A DNA stretch of 64,000 nt from Candidatus Dojkabacteria bacterium (GCA_016932785.1 JAFGCJ010000002.1:496001-560000), one strand, 5' to 3'; shown: positions 1 through 9,087, numbered from the stretch's first letter. The notes: a model not told the origin generated them from the sequence alone. Numbers and translations are program-made.

Positions 1-838
1 CCTTTCGGCTGGAAACAGCCGATGTCTCGATAGCTCTCAAGGCCGTAGTACCAAATACAAACACACGTCCATCACAACTATTCACCATTCTGGCCGCCTC
101 GTCTTTTACCTCCATGAACTCTTCATGGATTTTAAAGTCTTCAATCTGTTCAGTATTAACTGGAGCAAATGTTCCCCATCCGACAACAAGGTTCACATAC
201 GTTGTGTCAACTCCTTTTGCCGCAAACTTACCAAGAAGCTCTTTTGTGACATTAAGACTTGCTGTATTCGAAGCGACAGACCCTTCCTTTCGAGCAAAGA
301 CCGTATTATATCGCACCTTATCCTCTTTACTATCAGGCCTGTCAATATATGGAGGAAGAGGAACATGACCATATTTTTCCATTATTTCCTTAGCATCACG
401 TGTCGCAATAATAAATCCAGACTCACCCTCCTTCCTGTTTACAACAAATATTTCAAGACCACCAATCTTCAACTTATCACCGATCTTTACATGTCGAGCC
501 CTACCCACAAGACAATACCAAAACTCCATACCTTCATAATCATTTTTGTTTAGATCTCCAGAGATACCCGCACCTGCAATCTTATTCAAAAAGAAAACTT
601 CGACTTTTCTTCCCGTTCTGGCAACAACGGGATATGTTCTTGCCCAGATAACCTTGGTCTCGTTTAGTACCGCCAAGTCACCACTAGTCATATACTCCAC
701 TATATCGGCATATTTTCGGTGTTTTATTGTCCTGTTCTTCCTATCTAAAACCATCAATCTGCTATCGCCTCTAGTTTCCGGAGGATACTGGGCAATTAAT
801 TCTTCTGGCAGGTCATACTCAAAAGTTGAAGTCTTCAC
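1..838 (-). CDS. queA: S-adenosylmethionine:tRNA ribosyltransferase-isomerase, partial (C-terminus off the window)
   Basis: QueA transfers and isomerises the ribosyl group of SAM onto 7-aminomethyl-7-deazaguanine at tRNA position 34, making epoxyqueuosine. Reading the minus strand from a GTG at 838 gives a QueA N-terminus (FEYDLPEELIAQYPPE, then SRLMVLDRK, then LAVLNETKVIWAR), and near the window edge VGWGTFAPV and FGTTALRAIE. The frame stays open to base 1, so the 3' part is missing. No in-frame ATG lies upstream, hence the GTG start. Odd: the family motif PTAGLHFT reads NTASLNVT here (about bases 240-275), so several normally invariant residues differ. The gene is divergent from fmt. Family assignment is firm; activity is uncertain because of the motif changes. 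Confidence 0.85.
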   Translation of the reverse strand, partial: MKTSTFEYDLPEELIAQYPPETRGDSRLMVLDRKNRTIKHRKYADIVEYMTSGDLAVLNETKVIWARTYPVVARTGRKVEVFFLNKIAGAGISGDLNKNDYEGMEFWYCLVGRARHVKIGDKLKIGGLEIFVVNRKEGESGFIIATRDAKEIMEKYGHVPLPPYIDRPDSKEDKVRYNTVFARKEGSVASNTASLNVTKELLGKFAAKGVDTTYVNLVVGWGTFAPVNTEQIEDFKIHEEFMEVKDEAARMVNSCDGRVFVFGTTALRAIETSAVSSRK

Positions 839-906
839 AGATTCTTTATAAGAATAAAATCTAATGCTACAATTAGTACATTAATTCAGGTCAAGATTAT
901 ATTACA

Positions 907-1884
907 ATGGAGCCAATAAGAACAGTTTTCATAGGAACATCAGAAGAAGGAGTGTCTTCTCTTGAAGGCATAATCGCCCATAAAGATTTCGATGTTGTAG
1001 GTGTTGTCACACAGCCAGACAAACCAGTAGGAAGGAAACAAGAACTAACTCCAACTCCAATTAAAACAATTGCTCTATCAAAAAAAATCAAGCTATACAC
1101 GCCACAGAACAAACTTCAATCATACAAAGATATGCTTGAAGAAACCGACCCCGAACTGATAGTTACAATAGCCTTTGGCGAATTCTTACCAAGAATTGTT
1201 ATTGATTACCCAAAATATAAATGCATTAATATTCACTATTCCCTCTTACCTCAGCTCAGAGGCGCCGTCCCTGTTCAAATGGCCATACTGGAAGGTCTAG
1301 AAAAAACCGGAGTAACAATTCAGATAATGGAGGTAGAATGTGATACTGGACCAATCCTAGCCCAGAAAGAAATTTCCATAGAACCAAAAGACACAACACC
1401 TACTCTAAAAGAAAAGCTTATTGAGTCAGGCCAGAATCTCCTAATTGAAACACTAGTTCCATGGGTTAATGGCAAAATAACCCCAACGAAACAGAAATGC
1501 GATTGTCCTGAATATTGCTTCAAAAAAGATATCTCAAAGGAAAATGCTGAAATAGATTGGGAAAGAATGGATCCCGAATACATTGAACGCATGGTACGGG
1601 CACTGCTTCCCTGGCCGGTAGCATGGACTACTCACAATGGAAAAAGGATCAAGATTTACGAAGCTGAACTTGCAGAGCTAAATATAGAATCTTCTCCGGG
1701 TGAGATTATTATTATGAACAAAGAAATATACTTCACAACTAAAGATCCTAATAAGTCACTCAAGGTCACTTCACTACAACCTGAAGGGAAGAATATCATG
1801 AAGGCAGAACAATTTATCTGCGGCTGGAAGGGAAAAGGATATAGCACATCCCCGAACAATAACGATCAAGGCTGTCCTGATTAG
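907..1884 (+). CDS. fmt: Methionyl-tRNA formyltransferase
   Basis: Formylates the amino group of Met-tRNAfMet using 10-formyl-tetrahydrofolate, for translation initiation. At 325 aa it has normal family length. The N-terminal formyltransferase fold shows the start VFIGTSEEGVSSLE, the catalytic N108-I-H110 followed by SLLP and RGAVPVQ, and the catalytic Asp in CDTGPI near 146. The C-terminal OB-like tRNA-binding domain (about 210-310) includes the LLPWPVAW motif. It is divergent from queA, and its stop lies 1 nt from the 3' end of rnpB on the other strand. The start is an ATG in a typical position; no clear Shine-Dalgarno sequence is visible. Confidence 0.95.
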   Translation: MEPIRTVFIGTSEEGVSSLEGIIAHKDFDVVGVVTQPDKPVGRKQELTPTPIKTIALSKKIKLYTPQNKLQSYKDMLEETDPELIVTIAFGEFLPRIVIDYPKYKCINIHYSLLPQLRGAVPVQMAILEGLEKTGVTIQIMEVECDTGPILAQKEISIEPKDTTPTLKEKLIESGQNLLIETLVPWVNGKITPTKQKCDCPEYCFKKDISKENAEIDWERMDPEYIERMVRALLPWPVAWTTHNGKRIKIYEAELAELNIESSPGEIIIMNKEIYFTTKDPNKSLKVTSLQPEGKNIMKAEQFICGWKGKGYSTSPNNNDQGCPD

Positions 1885-1885
1885 G

Positions 1886-2332
1886 GGACTAAGCAGCTCA
1901 TAAGCCGGATTCTGTTTCAGATGACTATCTCTCTTCCCGCTAACCCCTAGCACAAAATTTCGTATAAACATATCTTATGCCACAAGTTAGCGGGACCCAT
2001 AATCGCACTAGACTTTACAAGCAAAGCGCGAAATAGGATGCAGCAGTATATTTGCCTTGCTCCGAACGGGGGTTGCAATGCATCTGACCATTACTGATCA
2101 GACCGGTGGTCTCTTACACCACCATTTCACCCTCACCCCGCTAACTTACAGTACGCAGCGCATATTGCAAGCAAGCGGGGCGGTTTACTTTCTGTTGCCC
2201 TTTTATCCGAAAGATCACTCCCTCCCTGCTCTCGCAGGCGTCCACCCCGATTAAGTCGGGGCCACTTGGAGTCCGGACTTTCCTCATAGCATTCAAAAAG
2301 AAAGCCATGCAGTCATCTGAGATACTTAGTCC
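1886..2332 (-). ncRNA. rnpB: RNase P RNA (M1 RNA), bacterial type A-like
   Basis: Catalytic RNA that matures tRNA 5' ends. The minus strand carries the conserved 5' core GAGGAAAGTCCGGAC (about 2270-2285), an ACAGAAAGTAAACCG core, a GTGAAAUGG/UAAGAGACCACC region (about 2100-2135) and the 3' core CAGAATCCGGCTTATGAG (about 1897-1917). The P1 helix is explicit: GGACTAAG at 2325-2332 is the exact complement of CTTAGTCC at 1886-1893, which fixes both ends to within a few bases. Length is about 447 nt. Its promoter is listed separately. Confidence 0.95.
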
Positions 2333-2338
2333 TTAACA

Positions 2339-2349
2339 ATTATACCATA
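2339..2349 (-). promoter_or_regulatory. Extended -10 promoter of rnpB
   Basis: On the minus strand TATAAT (complement of 2339-2344) is preceded by TGG, making an extended -10. The end of the -10 is 6 nt from base 2332, where the P1 helix starts, so the predicted +1 coincides with the structural 5' end of the RNA. No good -35 is visible. Confidence 0.75.
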
Positions 2350-2432
2350 ATACACTATAGGATTCATTCGCGGCGACAAGATATTATTTGGTAATTAAGA
2401 AATATTTAACATTTAAAGAATAAACTACATAT

Positions 2433-3938
2433 ATGTACTCAAGAGTCTTTTCCGCTTCAAATATTGGAATACAAGGTTATCCTGTCATCGTTGAAACACA
2501 TATAGCCCGAGGGCTACCCAGATTCAGCATTATAGGACTTCCCGATAAAACTGTTAAAGAGGCAAAGGAAAGAGTCTCTACGGCAATCAAAAGCTCAGGT
2601 TTTACTTTACCCCTACGAAGAATAACTGTTAACCTGGCTCCACCCAATATACCTAAGCACGGAAACAACTTTGATCTTGCAATAGCAGTAGGAATTCTTA
2701 TTGCAAGCAATCAAATAAAGCTTCAACTGACAATCAATATGAAGAGAGTTGTATTTATAGGAGGTCTTAGTCTTAATGGCACTGTTGAACCCACAAGAGG
2801 TACCCCTATCCTTGTAGAGGCAGCAGCGCAAGAAGGATACACCAATATACTTATTTCTTCTAGCGAGGAACAAATCACAACAAAGCCTGATAATACGAAA
2901 GTCTTCTATCAGAAATCACTAAACAGTACTGTCCAGTTTCTGCAAGGAAATAGATCTCACCTACGTACAACACCAAAAATAGTACCAGTCCCGAAAAATG
3001 CTCCAAAAGCCGATATTGCAAATATATATGGGAAAGAATGTGCCAAGAGAGCACTTATTATTTCTGCAGCAGGAAGACACAACATATCTCTGTCAGGTCC
3101 ACCAGGATGCGGAAAAACAATTGTCGCACGATCTCTCTCAGATATAATGCCCAATCTTACTCCAGAAGAGAAGTTGGAACTGCACAAAATATATAGCCTA
3201 TGCAATGAAAAATTACCCCTGGCTCGTCCATTTAGATCACCCCACCACACGATAACAATCAATTCTTTAATAGGAGGAGGAGCAATTCCTACTCCGGGAG
3301 AAATCAGCCTAGCTGATAAAGGCGTACTTTTCCTAGATGAATTTCCTCTGTTCGGTACTAAATTGATAAACTCACTAAGACAACCATTAGAAGATAGATC
3401 AGTTCTAATCTCAAGAAAATCAGGCACGATTATTTTTCCCGCTGACTTCATTCTTGTCACAGCAATGAATCTATGTCCTTGCGGATTTCTAAATCACCCA
3501 ACAAAGAAATGTACCTGTCGAGTACATGAAATCAAGAATTTTCAGAATAAAATATCAAATGCAATATGGGACAGAATGGACATAAATATCACATTGGCAT
3601 CCGAAAAATGCTCAAGTGTCTTTAAACACGATAGCACTAAAGGTTCTGATATTCTAAGAAAAACAGTAGAATCGACCTGGCAAACACAGTCCATTCGAGG
3701 CATCATGAACTCTCAGATTCAAATGAGTCAGATAAGAGATCTCTGTCCAATGACGTCAGGAGCCAAAAGCCTCATTCGGGACAGCTCAGAACGGCTTGGT
3801 CTCTCAACAAGGGGTACCCTCAGAACGATACGATTATCAAGAACTATCGCAGATATTGAGAATCGAAGAATAATAGATGAAAATCATATGGCTGAGGCAA
3901 TTTCATACCGAAGAAATATAGTCTCTGCAATAGGCTAA
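2433..3938 (+). CDS. comM: ComM/YifB-family Mg-chelatase-like AAA+ ATPase
   Basis: YifB/ComM proteins are AAA+ ring helicases; ComM promotes branch migration during integration of transforming DNA. The 501 aa show an N-terminal ChlI-type domain (about 1-175), Walker A GPPGCGKT (222-229), the Mg-chelatase signature RPFRSPHHT (265-273), Walker B LFLDEF (299-304), a Cys cluster C348, C350, C360, C362 likely to bind zinc, and a C-terminal Mg-chelatase domain with arginine-rich helices. It converges on rpsI with a 4-nt overlap of the 3' ends. In CPR this gene usually accompanies a ComEC/type IV pilus competence system, but none of those genes is seen here. Confidence 0.92.
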   Translation: MYSRVFSASNIGIQGYPVIVETHIARGLPRFSIIGLPDKTVKEAKERVSTAIKSSGFTLPLRRITVNLAPPNIPKHGNNFDLAIAVGILIASNQIKLQLTINMKRVVFIGGLSLNGTVEPTRGTPILVEAAAQEGYTNILISSSEEQITTKPDNTKVFYQKSLNSTVQFLQGNRSHLRTTPKIVPVPKNAPKADIANIYGKECAKRALIISAAGRHNISLSGPPGCGKTIVARSLSDIMPNLTPEEKLELHKIYSLCNEKLPLARPFRSPHHTITINSLIGGGAIPTPGEISLADKGVLFLDEFPLFGTKLINSLRQPLEDRSVLISRKSGTIIFPADFILVTAMNLCPCGFLNHPTKKCTCRVHEIKNFQNKISNAIWDRMDINITLASEKCSSVFKHDSTKGSDILRKTVESTWQTQSIRGIMNSQIQMSQIRDLCPMTSGAKSLIRDSSERLGLSTRGTLRTIRLSRTIADIENRRIIDENHMAEAISYRRNIVSAIG

Positions 3939-4336
3939 CGCTTAGAGAATTGAGGTCTCTTCCTAGCTTTGATAAGGAAATACTTTTTCCTCTCCTTCAT
4001 CCGTGGATCACGACTCATCAGGTTCTCTTTACTTAGAGCTTCTCTCTTATCTGCGTCCCACTCAACAAGGGCTCTAGCTAACCCTAGCTTAATAGCATCT
4101 AACTGACCTACAATACCCCCTCCACTAACATGCGCAGAGAAATGAAACTTATCAACGGCACCCGTGACCACAAGAGGTCTCAGAAGATCTTTTTGCTGTT
4201 GGTCATCTTTAAAAACTTCCTCATAAGGTTTGTCATTAACAACTGAAGCACCTTTACCCTCGTAAATTCTTACTCGAGCCTTAGAGGTCTTTCTTGTTCC
4301 TGTTCCTTCAAAGTATTTCTTAGTTGCCTTTGCCAT
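3935..4336 (-). CDS. rpsI: 30S ribosomal protein S9
   Basis: Small-subunit head protein whose C-terminal tail reaches the P-site tRNA. The 133 aa contain the family core YFEGTGTRKTSKARVRI, VSGGGIVGQLDAIKLGLARAL and the basic tail ending FSKR. It is the last gene of the translation operon, 16 nt downstream of rplM, in the usual L13-S9 pair. Its stop overlaps the end of comM on the other strand, leaving no room for an intergenic terminator. Confidence 0.97.
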   Translation of the reverse strand: MAKATKKYFEGTGTRKTSKARVRIYEGKGASVVNDKPYEEVFKDDQQQKDLLRPLVVTGAVDKFHFSAHVSGGGIVGQLDAIKLGLARALVEWDADKREALSKENLMSRDPRMKERKKYFLIKARKRPQFSKR

Positions 4337-4352
4337 AGTTTTTTACAAAAAT

Positions 4353-4790
4353 TTATTTCTCAAGCTCATAAACTTCAGGTTTCTGAGCACTATGTTTGTG
4401 ATCACTTCCAGCATAGGTAAAAAGCCGTGTAAACATGCTCGCACGCAGTTTATTGTTCGGAAGCATATTCTTTACCGCAAGTTCTACTACCTCACAAGGG
4501 TTTTTCTTCATCATTTCTTCGAGAGTTCTTTCCCGAAAACCATCCGGATATCCACTGTGCCGATAATACATCTTATCCGTCATCTTCTTCCCAGACACCT
4601 CTAATTCAGAACAATTAATAACAATTACATAGTCTCCACAATCCATGTTTGGTACACGATTTACCTTAGATTTTCCAATAAGCAAACTCGCTATTTGAGT
4701 TGCGGCACGACCAAGGGTCTGACCAGCAATATCAACAAGATACCATTTTCTTTTTATTTCTTTTTCTCTTAACCAAGACGTCCTCACCAA
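4353..4790 (-). CDS. rplM: 50S ribosomal protein L13
   Basis: Early-assembly large-subunit protein. The 145 aa include WYLVDIAGQTLGRAATQIA, the GDYVIVINC strand and VKNMLPNNKLRASMF, all typical of L13. It lies between rplQ and rpsI, so the L13-S9 unit is appended directly to the alpha operon. The spacing to rplQ is 13 nt. Confidence 0.97.
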   Translation of the reverse strand: MVRTSWLREKEIKRKWYLVDIAGQTLGRAATQIASLLIGKSKVNRVPNMDCGDYVIVINCSELEVSGKKMTDKMYYRHSGYPDGFRERTLEEMMKKNPCEVVELAVKNMLPNNKLRASMFTRLFTYAGSDHKHSAQKPEVYELEK

Positions 4791-4803
4791 ACTTTAAATA
4801 AAA

Positions 4804-5466
4804 TTATATCCCCGACCGGGCTCTGGTACGAACCTTATTGTCAGAAGCACGTGTATCAATATTTTTCCTCCCGAGAAGTCTACCCCTAAGCATAGCCAAA
4901 AGCCCTTCTTTTCTTTCCTTAACTGGCTCGGCCGTACTTTTGGGTTTCTTTTCCTCCTTTTTAGGTACAGTTTTGCCTTTTTTCTGAGTTTTTGCAGTAG
5001 ACTCCTTTGCTGGTTGCTTTGGAGTAGCTTTCTTAGGTTTCTTAACGGTCTTTCTAGCCTTCGGCTTACGATCCTTCTCAAATGACTTCAAAAAATCCTC
5101 AAAAAGATACAACGATACCTCTGACATCTCTGAGTTATCCCCATCTCTAAATCTCGTACGGACAATACTTACAAACCCAGCAATTTTCTCCGGATCATTA
5201 GCTTTAACAAAGTCTGAGTATTTACATACCATCTCAGATGCTTTATTGCTGGCAAGCCTTCTCTGCAAAGCCAGTTTTCTTGTCCGTCCTTCACTTTTTG
5301 CACAAAAAGACAACTGGTCATCAGCAAAACTCTTAAGTATTTTTGCCTTAGCTGAGACCGTCTCAATCTTGCCATACTTAACAAGAGAAGAAAACATATT
5401 TCTTAAGAGAATCTTGCTATGGCCACTCTTGTTATTTAGCTTTCTTTTTGAAATTCCCTTTTTCAT
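4804..5466 (-). CDS. rplQ: 50S ribosomal protein L17 with long basic C-terminal tail
   Basis: L17 lines the polypeptide exit region. Residues 1-130 are L17 (SKRKLNNKSGHSKILLRNMFSSLVKYGKIETVSAKAK... in pieces, then a FRDGDNSEMSEVSLY strand). Residues 131-220 form a lysine/alanine/proline-rich tail ending in a short LLAMLRGRLLGRKN helix-like stretch, making the protein 220 aa against the usual 115-130. The start codon overlaps the rpoA stop by 1 nt (TAATG), implying translational coupling. Confidence 0.95.
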   Translation of the reverse strand: MKKGISKRKLNNKSGHSKILLRNMFSSLVKYGKIETVSAKAKILKSFADDQLSFCAKSEGRTRKLALQRRLASNKASEMVCKYSDFVKANDPEKIAGFVSIVRTRFRDGDNSEMSEVSLYLFEDFLKSFEKDRKPKARKTVKKPKKATPKQPAKESTAKTQKKGKTVPKKEEKKPKSTAEPVKERKEGLLAMLRGRLLGRKNIDTRASDNKVRTRARSGI

Positions 5467-6395
5467 TAACCTAATTCAACCCCCAATTTTTTCAAGTATG
5501 CTTTGAGCTCATCCAAACCCTTAGCACCAAATCCAGAAATATCAAGTAGATCCTCTGGAGTCTTGCCAACAAGATCCTTGACCTGCTTGTATCCCGCATC
5601 AACCAGACTAGATTTTGACCTTGTCGAAATATCAAGATCTTCAACCAACATTTCACCTACATCTTCTCCCTCCTTCGCAGGCTTTTGTTCTTTAGATGAA
5701 GAAGGAGCAGATTCTCCTCCAGATAGCAAAAACACCTGAGAAAACGCATCCCTCAAAACCTGAGAAGCATATGCTACCGCCTCTCTTGAATCTATCGACC
5801 CATCTGTAAAAACAGTCATTGTTGCTTGGTCAAGGTTCATCTTCTCACCTTTTCTTGTTTCCTCAATATTGTACATAACTCTCTCAACCGGACTGAAGCT
5901 TGCATCCATTGGTAACCTACCAGCTTCAGATCTAACATCCTCATCCGCAAGCCTGTAACCAACACCACGCTCAACAACAAGCTCCATCTCTACGGCTGAC
6001 CCTTTATCTGTAATAGTTGCAATCTTAGCGTTCTTATCCATCACCTCCACCGATTCGGTAAGGTCAAGATCGCCGGCTATGATTTCTCCTTCACCCTTCT
6101 TAGTTAGCCGTACAATTTGAGGTTCATCACTCTTACATGAGAATCTTATACCTTTAAGATTCATCATTATCTCAACAACATTTTCCTTAACTCCTTCAAC
6201 AGTGGAATATTCATGCTCAATTCCAGCAACTCTTATGCTTGTCACTGCAGCACCAGGAAGAGATGACAGAAGAACCCTTCTCAAAGAGTTAGCTACAGTA
6301 TTTCCATATCCTCTGGGAAGAGGGCCTATTTTATAAACACCCTTCTTTCCATCGTTTTCTAATTCTTCTACGTTCAAATCTTTAAAATCGATCAT
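5466..6395 (-). CDS. rpoA: DNA-directed RNA polymerase subunit alpha
   Basis: Alpha dimer scaffolds RNA polymerase assembly and contacts UP elements and activators. The 309 aa show the N-terminal domain (about 1-230) with GYGNTVANSLRRVLLSSLPGAAV split across 30-55, and a C-terminal helix-hairpin-helix domain (about 248-309) with GYKQVKDL and GFGAKGLDELKAYLKKLG. The linker near 225-245 is Ser/Lys/Glu-rich. Canonical order rpsM-rpsK-rpsD-rpoA-rplQ is kept. Confidence 0.97.
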   Translation of the reverse strand: MIDFKDLNVEELENDGKKGVYKIGPLPRGYGNTVANSLRRVLLSSLPGAAVTSIRVAGIEHEYSTVEGVKENVVEIMMNLKGIRFSCKSDEPQIVRLTKKGEGEIIAGDLDLTESVEVMDKNAKIATITDKGSAVEMELVVERGVGYRLADEDVRSEAGRLPMDASFSPVERVMYNIEETRKGEKMNLDQATMTVFTDGSIDSREAVAYASQVLRDAFSQVFLLSGGESAPSSSKEQKPAKEGEDVGEMLVEDLDISTRSKSSLVDAGYKQVKDLVGKTPEDLLDISGFGAKGLDELKAYLKKLGVELG

Positions 6396-6422
6396 TATGG
6401 ACGAATTTATAAAAATTTATTA

Positions 6423-7022
6423 CTATCTCGAGTAGTACTCAATTATTAGATACTCCTTTATTTCCTCATCCATCATATCTCTTGTAGGTTCACTCGTAAC
6501 TTCACCACCCTTGGAGCTCTTCTTGAGCCATTTAGGTGGCTTTACTGAAGGAGCAGCACCACGACTAAATTTTGAATCAGATACCTCAATAGTCTCACCC
6601 ACGGTTACGATATAGGATGGCACTCTTACCTTCCTACCTGAAACCTTTATTTTTCCATGACTAACTAACTGCCTGGCTGAAGCCCTAGAGGGCGCTAGAC
6701 CAAGTAAATAAACGACATTGTCAAGTCTCATTTCAAGATACTGCAACAGTTTCAAACCTTTATCCCCTCCAGATTCAGCTGCTTTTTTAAAGTAATTTTT
6801 CATCTGTCTCTCGGTTATGCCATACATTCTCTTTACTTTCTGTTTCTCCCTAAGACGAACCGCATAGTTGGACATTCTTGGCATAAATGCAGTAGATTTT
6901 CCAGGTAATGACTGGCGTCTTGAAAGAGAGCATTTATCGGTGTAGCAACGCTCACCTTTAAGGAAAAGCTTTGTCTGCTCTCTTCTACACAGCTTACATT
7001 TTGAACCAATTTCTCTAGCCAT
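6423..7022 (-). CDS. rpsD: 30S ribosomal protein S4, zinc-binding form
   Basis: 16S rRNA primary binder at the 5' domain. The 199 aa begin with a zinc-site pattern C9, C12, C26, C31, followed by the S4 domain (about 90-155) with YLEMRLDNVVYLLGLAPSRASARQLVSHG in segments. The C-terminal segment DEEIKEYLIIEYYSR is typical. Spacing is 17 nt from rpsK and 27 nt to rpoA. Confidence 0.97.
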   Translation of the reverse strand: MAREIGSKCKLCRREQTKLFLKGERCYTDKCSLSRRQSLPGKSTAFMPRMSNYAVRLREKQKVKRMYGITERQMKNYFKKAAESGGDKGLKLLQYLEMRLDNVVYLLGLAPSRASARQLVSHGKIKVSGRKVRVPSYIVTVGETIEVSDSKFSRGAAPSVKPPKWLKKSSKGGEVTSEPTRDMMDEEIKEYLIIEYYSR

Positions 7023-7039
7023 AGTATTATTAATAAATT

Positions 7040-7471
7040 CTAATTTCTTGGCGGTCTACGCGGACGACAGCCATTATGTGGAATAGGAGTTAAATCGGAT
7101 AATAAAGTAACACGAATTCCCGCAGAATCAATTCCCTTAACAGCGGCATTTCTGCCTTGACCGGGTCCTTTTAGGTATATCTTAACCTCTTTAACCCCAC
7201 ACTTTAATGCCTTAAGAGCCGCATCTTCTGCTGCTTTCGTTGCAGCAAAGGCCGTACTTTTCTTCGTTCCCTTAAACCCTACCATCCCAGGGCTGCTTGA
7301 AGCCAATACATTACCATCAAGATCAGTAAAAGTTACAATTGTATTATTAAATGTGGCCCAAACATAAACCAAAGCCTCTGGAGCATTAGTTTTAACTTTC
7401 TTACTTTTAGTCTTCTTGTCACTAGACTTGGGACTCTCTTTTGGCTTTGTTTCCTTTTTCTTTTCTGCCAT
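7040..7471 (-). CDS. rpsK: 30S ribosomal protein S11
   Basis: Platform protein near the mRNA exit. The 143 aa start with about 28 residues of Lys/Ser-rich extension, then the core VYVWATFNNTIVTFTDLDGN, GFKGTKKSTAFAATKAAEDA and the C-terminal PIPHNGCRPRRPPRN tail. Gene order rpsM-rpsK-rpsD is conserved. Confidence 0.97.
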   Translation of the reverse strand: MAEKKKETKPKESPKSSDKKTKSKKVKTNAPEALVYVWATFNNTIVTFTDLDGNVLASSSPGMVGFKGTKKSTAFAATKAAEDAALKALKCGVKEVKIYLKGPGQGRNAAVKGIDSAGIRVTLLSDLTPIPHNGCRPRRPPRN

Positions 7472-7495
7472 AAAAAAAGTAATTATATTAAAAAA

Positions 7496-7876
7496 TCATG
7501 TCTTCTCAAGTTTCCTCTTCAATCCTCCAACTGGAAGACTCTTTCCCTTCCTTGTACGAGCGTTATGTCTTGTTCTCTGCCCTCTGACAGGTAAACCAAG
7601 CTTGTGTCTTAGACCACGATAACATCGGATATCCTTCAATCTCTTAACATTTCTAAAAACTTCCTGCCTCAACTCTCCCTCAAGTTTCATATTTTCAAGT
7701 ACAGATCTTAACCTTGTCTCCTCATTCGATGTAAGATCTTTTAAATCTTTATCAGGATCAATATTTGCCTTTTCCAAAATGTTCTTTGACCTAGCTTCCC
7801 CAATACCATGAATATAGGTAAGAGATACCCATATCCTCTTATCATCTGGTATTTCGACTCCAACGTATCTTGCCAC
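7496..7876 (-). CDS. rpsM: 30S ribosomal protein S13
   Basis: Head protein forming intersubunit bridges and touching P-site tRNA. The 126 aa contain the helix-two-turn-helix region YIHGIGEARSKNILEKA, the central LRQEVFRNVKRLKDIRCYRG and the tail LPVRGQRTRHNARTRKG. It lies directly downstream of rpmJ, as in most bacteria. Confidence 0.97.
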   Translation of the reverse strand: MARYVGVEIPDDKRIWVSLTYIHGIGEARSKNILEKANIDPDKDLKDLTSNEETRLRSVLENMKLEGELRQEVFRNVKRLKDIRCYRGLRHKLGLPVRGQRTRHNARTRKGKSLPVGGLKRKLEKT

Positions 7877-7897
7877 TAAAATTGCGATTAAATAATT

Positions 7898-8017
7898 TTA
7901 TTTATCCTGCCTCTGTTTATGCTTCGGGTTCTTTTTGCAATATACATACACCTTACCCTTGCGGCGAACCACATAGCACCACTCGCATCTTTTTTTAACA
8001 GAAGCTTTAACCTTCAT
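7898..8017 (-). CDS. rpmJ: 50S ribosomal protein L36 (zinc ribbon)
   Basis: A 39-aa ORF on the minus strand between infA and rpsM: it starts MKVKASVKKRCEWCYVVRR and ends HKQRQDK before TAA. Zinc ligands C12, C15, C28 and H33 follow the L36 pattern. It is too short for ordinary ORF thresholds, but its position infA-rpmJ-rpsM is the canonical one and the spacing to infA is 5 nt. Confidence 0.96.
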   Translation of the reverse strand: MKVKASVKKRCEWCYVVRRKGKVYVYCKKNPKHKQRQDK

Positions 8018-8022
8018 CAGAT

Positions 8023-8271
8023 CTATTTCCTATATCTATAAACAATTCTTGCTTTTGTGGGATCGTAAGGGCTTATTTCTACTTTAACCTGATCACCTTT
8101 TACGATCCTTACGTAGTGCAATCTCATTTTTCCTGAAAGATGTCCCAAAACTTCATGTTTATCACCATTCAGATCTAAAACAACCTTAAACAAAGCATTA
8201 GGAAGGCATTCTTCAACAACGCCCTCCGCCTCGATCTTTTTTCTTTTCTGGTCTTGAGTCAATTCAGGCAT
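8023..8271 (-). CDS. infA: Translation initiation factor IF-1
   Basis: IF-1 occupies the A site during initiation. The 82 aa are one S1/OB fold: IEAEGVVEECLPNALFKVVL, then HEVLGHLSGKMRLHYVRIVKGDQVKVEISPYD, ending ARIVYRYRK. There is a short charged N-terminal extension (about 10 residues). It lies between map and rpmJ. Confidence 0.97.
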   Translation of the reverse strand: MPELTQDQKRKKIEAEGVVEECLPNALFKVVLDLNGDKHEVLGHLSGKMRLHYVRIVKGDQVKVEISPYDPTKARIVYRYRK

Positions 8272-8346
8272 ATTTCTACACTATCCGGAGTATCAAATTT
8301 TCCTTTTAGTTCGCTGGATTATAGCAAACAACTCGATCGGTTGCAA

Positions 8347-9087
8347 TCAGACAGGAGTCAAAATTTCCGGCTTTTCGAGAACAACCACAGTATTTTCAAA
8401 AAGCGCAGAAAGCTTACCATCCTTTGTCTTTGTTGTCCAGCCATCTTTTCTCGATATCGTGATCTCATAGGAACCTTGATTTACTATAGCTTCAATTGCT
8501 AAAGTTTGGCCTTCATAAAGCGCTTCGCCTTCTCCAGGATTACCATATCCCGGAATCATAGGTTCCTCGTGAAGTTTATAGCCTACTCCATGACCAACCA
8601 TTTCCCTTACCACCGAATAACCTTGTTCCTCTACAGTAGATTGAATTTCATAGCCTATATCACCTACTGTATTACCCGGTTTAGCTTCTTCTATAGCATT
8701 TTCAAGAGCTTTTCCTACAGTTTCAATAAATTTCTCTGCATTCGAAGATATTTTCCCAACTCCAACTGTTCGTGCCATATCAAGATAAACACCTTCATAC
8801 TTAATTCCAAAATCTATGCTAACAATATCTCCTTCCTTAAGCCCTGTTGTTCCTGGAATACCATGAACAACAGTATCATTAGGACCTACACAAAGTGTGG
8901 CTGGAAAGTCCTGATATCCTTTAAATGCAGGCAAAACCCCCTCCTTATGGCACAAGTCCTCTGCGTATTTATCAAGTTCCTGTGTAGTAACACCCGGTTT
9001 CACAGACACCAGAACCTTTCTAAGGATAGAGGCCGCAATTCTGCCTCCTTCACGCATTTTCTTTATTTTTTCTTCATCCTTTCGCAC
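8347..9087 (-). CDS. map: Methionine aminopeptidase, type I
   Basis: Removes the N-terminal Met from nascent proteins. From the GTG at 9087 the protein is 246 aa and starts VRKDEEKIKKMREGGRIAAS, matching the usual type I N-terminus, with a GGAAAGG Shine-Dalgarno-like stretch about 6 nt upstream. An upstream ATG at 9141 would add 18 residues wholly inside adk and lacks such a site. Metal ligands D92 and D103 (SIDFG, YLDMART), H166 (GHGVG), E199 (AIEAI) and E231 (LFENTV) are all present. It overlaps the adk end by 14 nt. Confidence 0.95.
   Translation of the reverse strand: MRKDEEKIKKMREGGRIAASILRKVLVSVKPGVTTQELDKYAEDLCHKEGVLPAFKGYQDFPATLCVGPNDTVVHGIPGTTGLKEGDIVSIDFGIKYEGVYLDMARTVGVGKISSNAEKFIETVGKALENAIEEAKPGNTVGDIGYEIQSTVEEQGYSVVREMVGHGVGYKLHEEPMIPGYGNPGEGEALYEGQTLAIEAIVNQGSYEITISRKDGWTTKTKDGKLSALFENTVVVLEKPEILTPV

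Noticed and set aside
2057..2254. Small plus-strand frame at 2057
   Set aside because: It lies entirely inside the RNase P RNA gene on the other strand.
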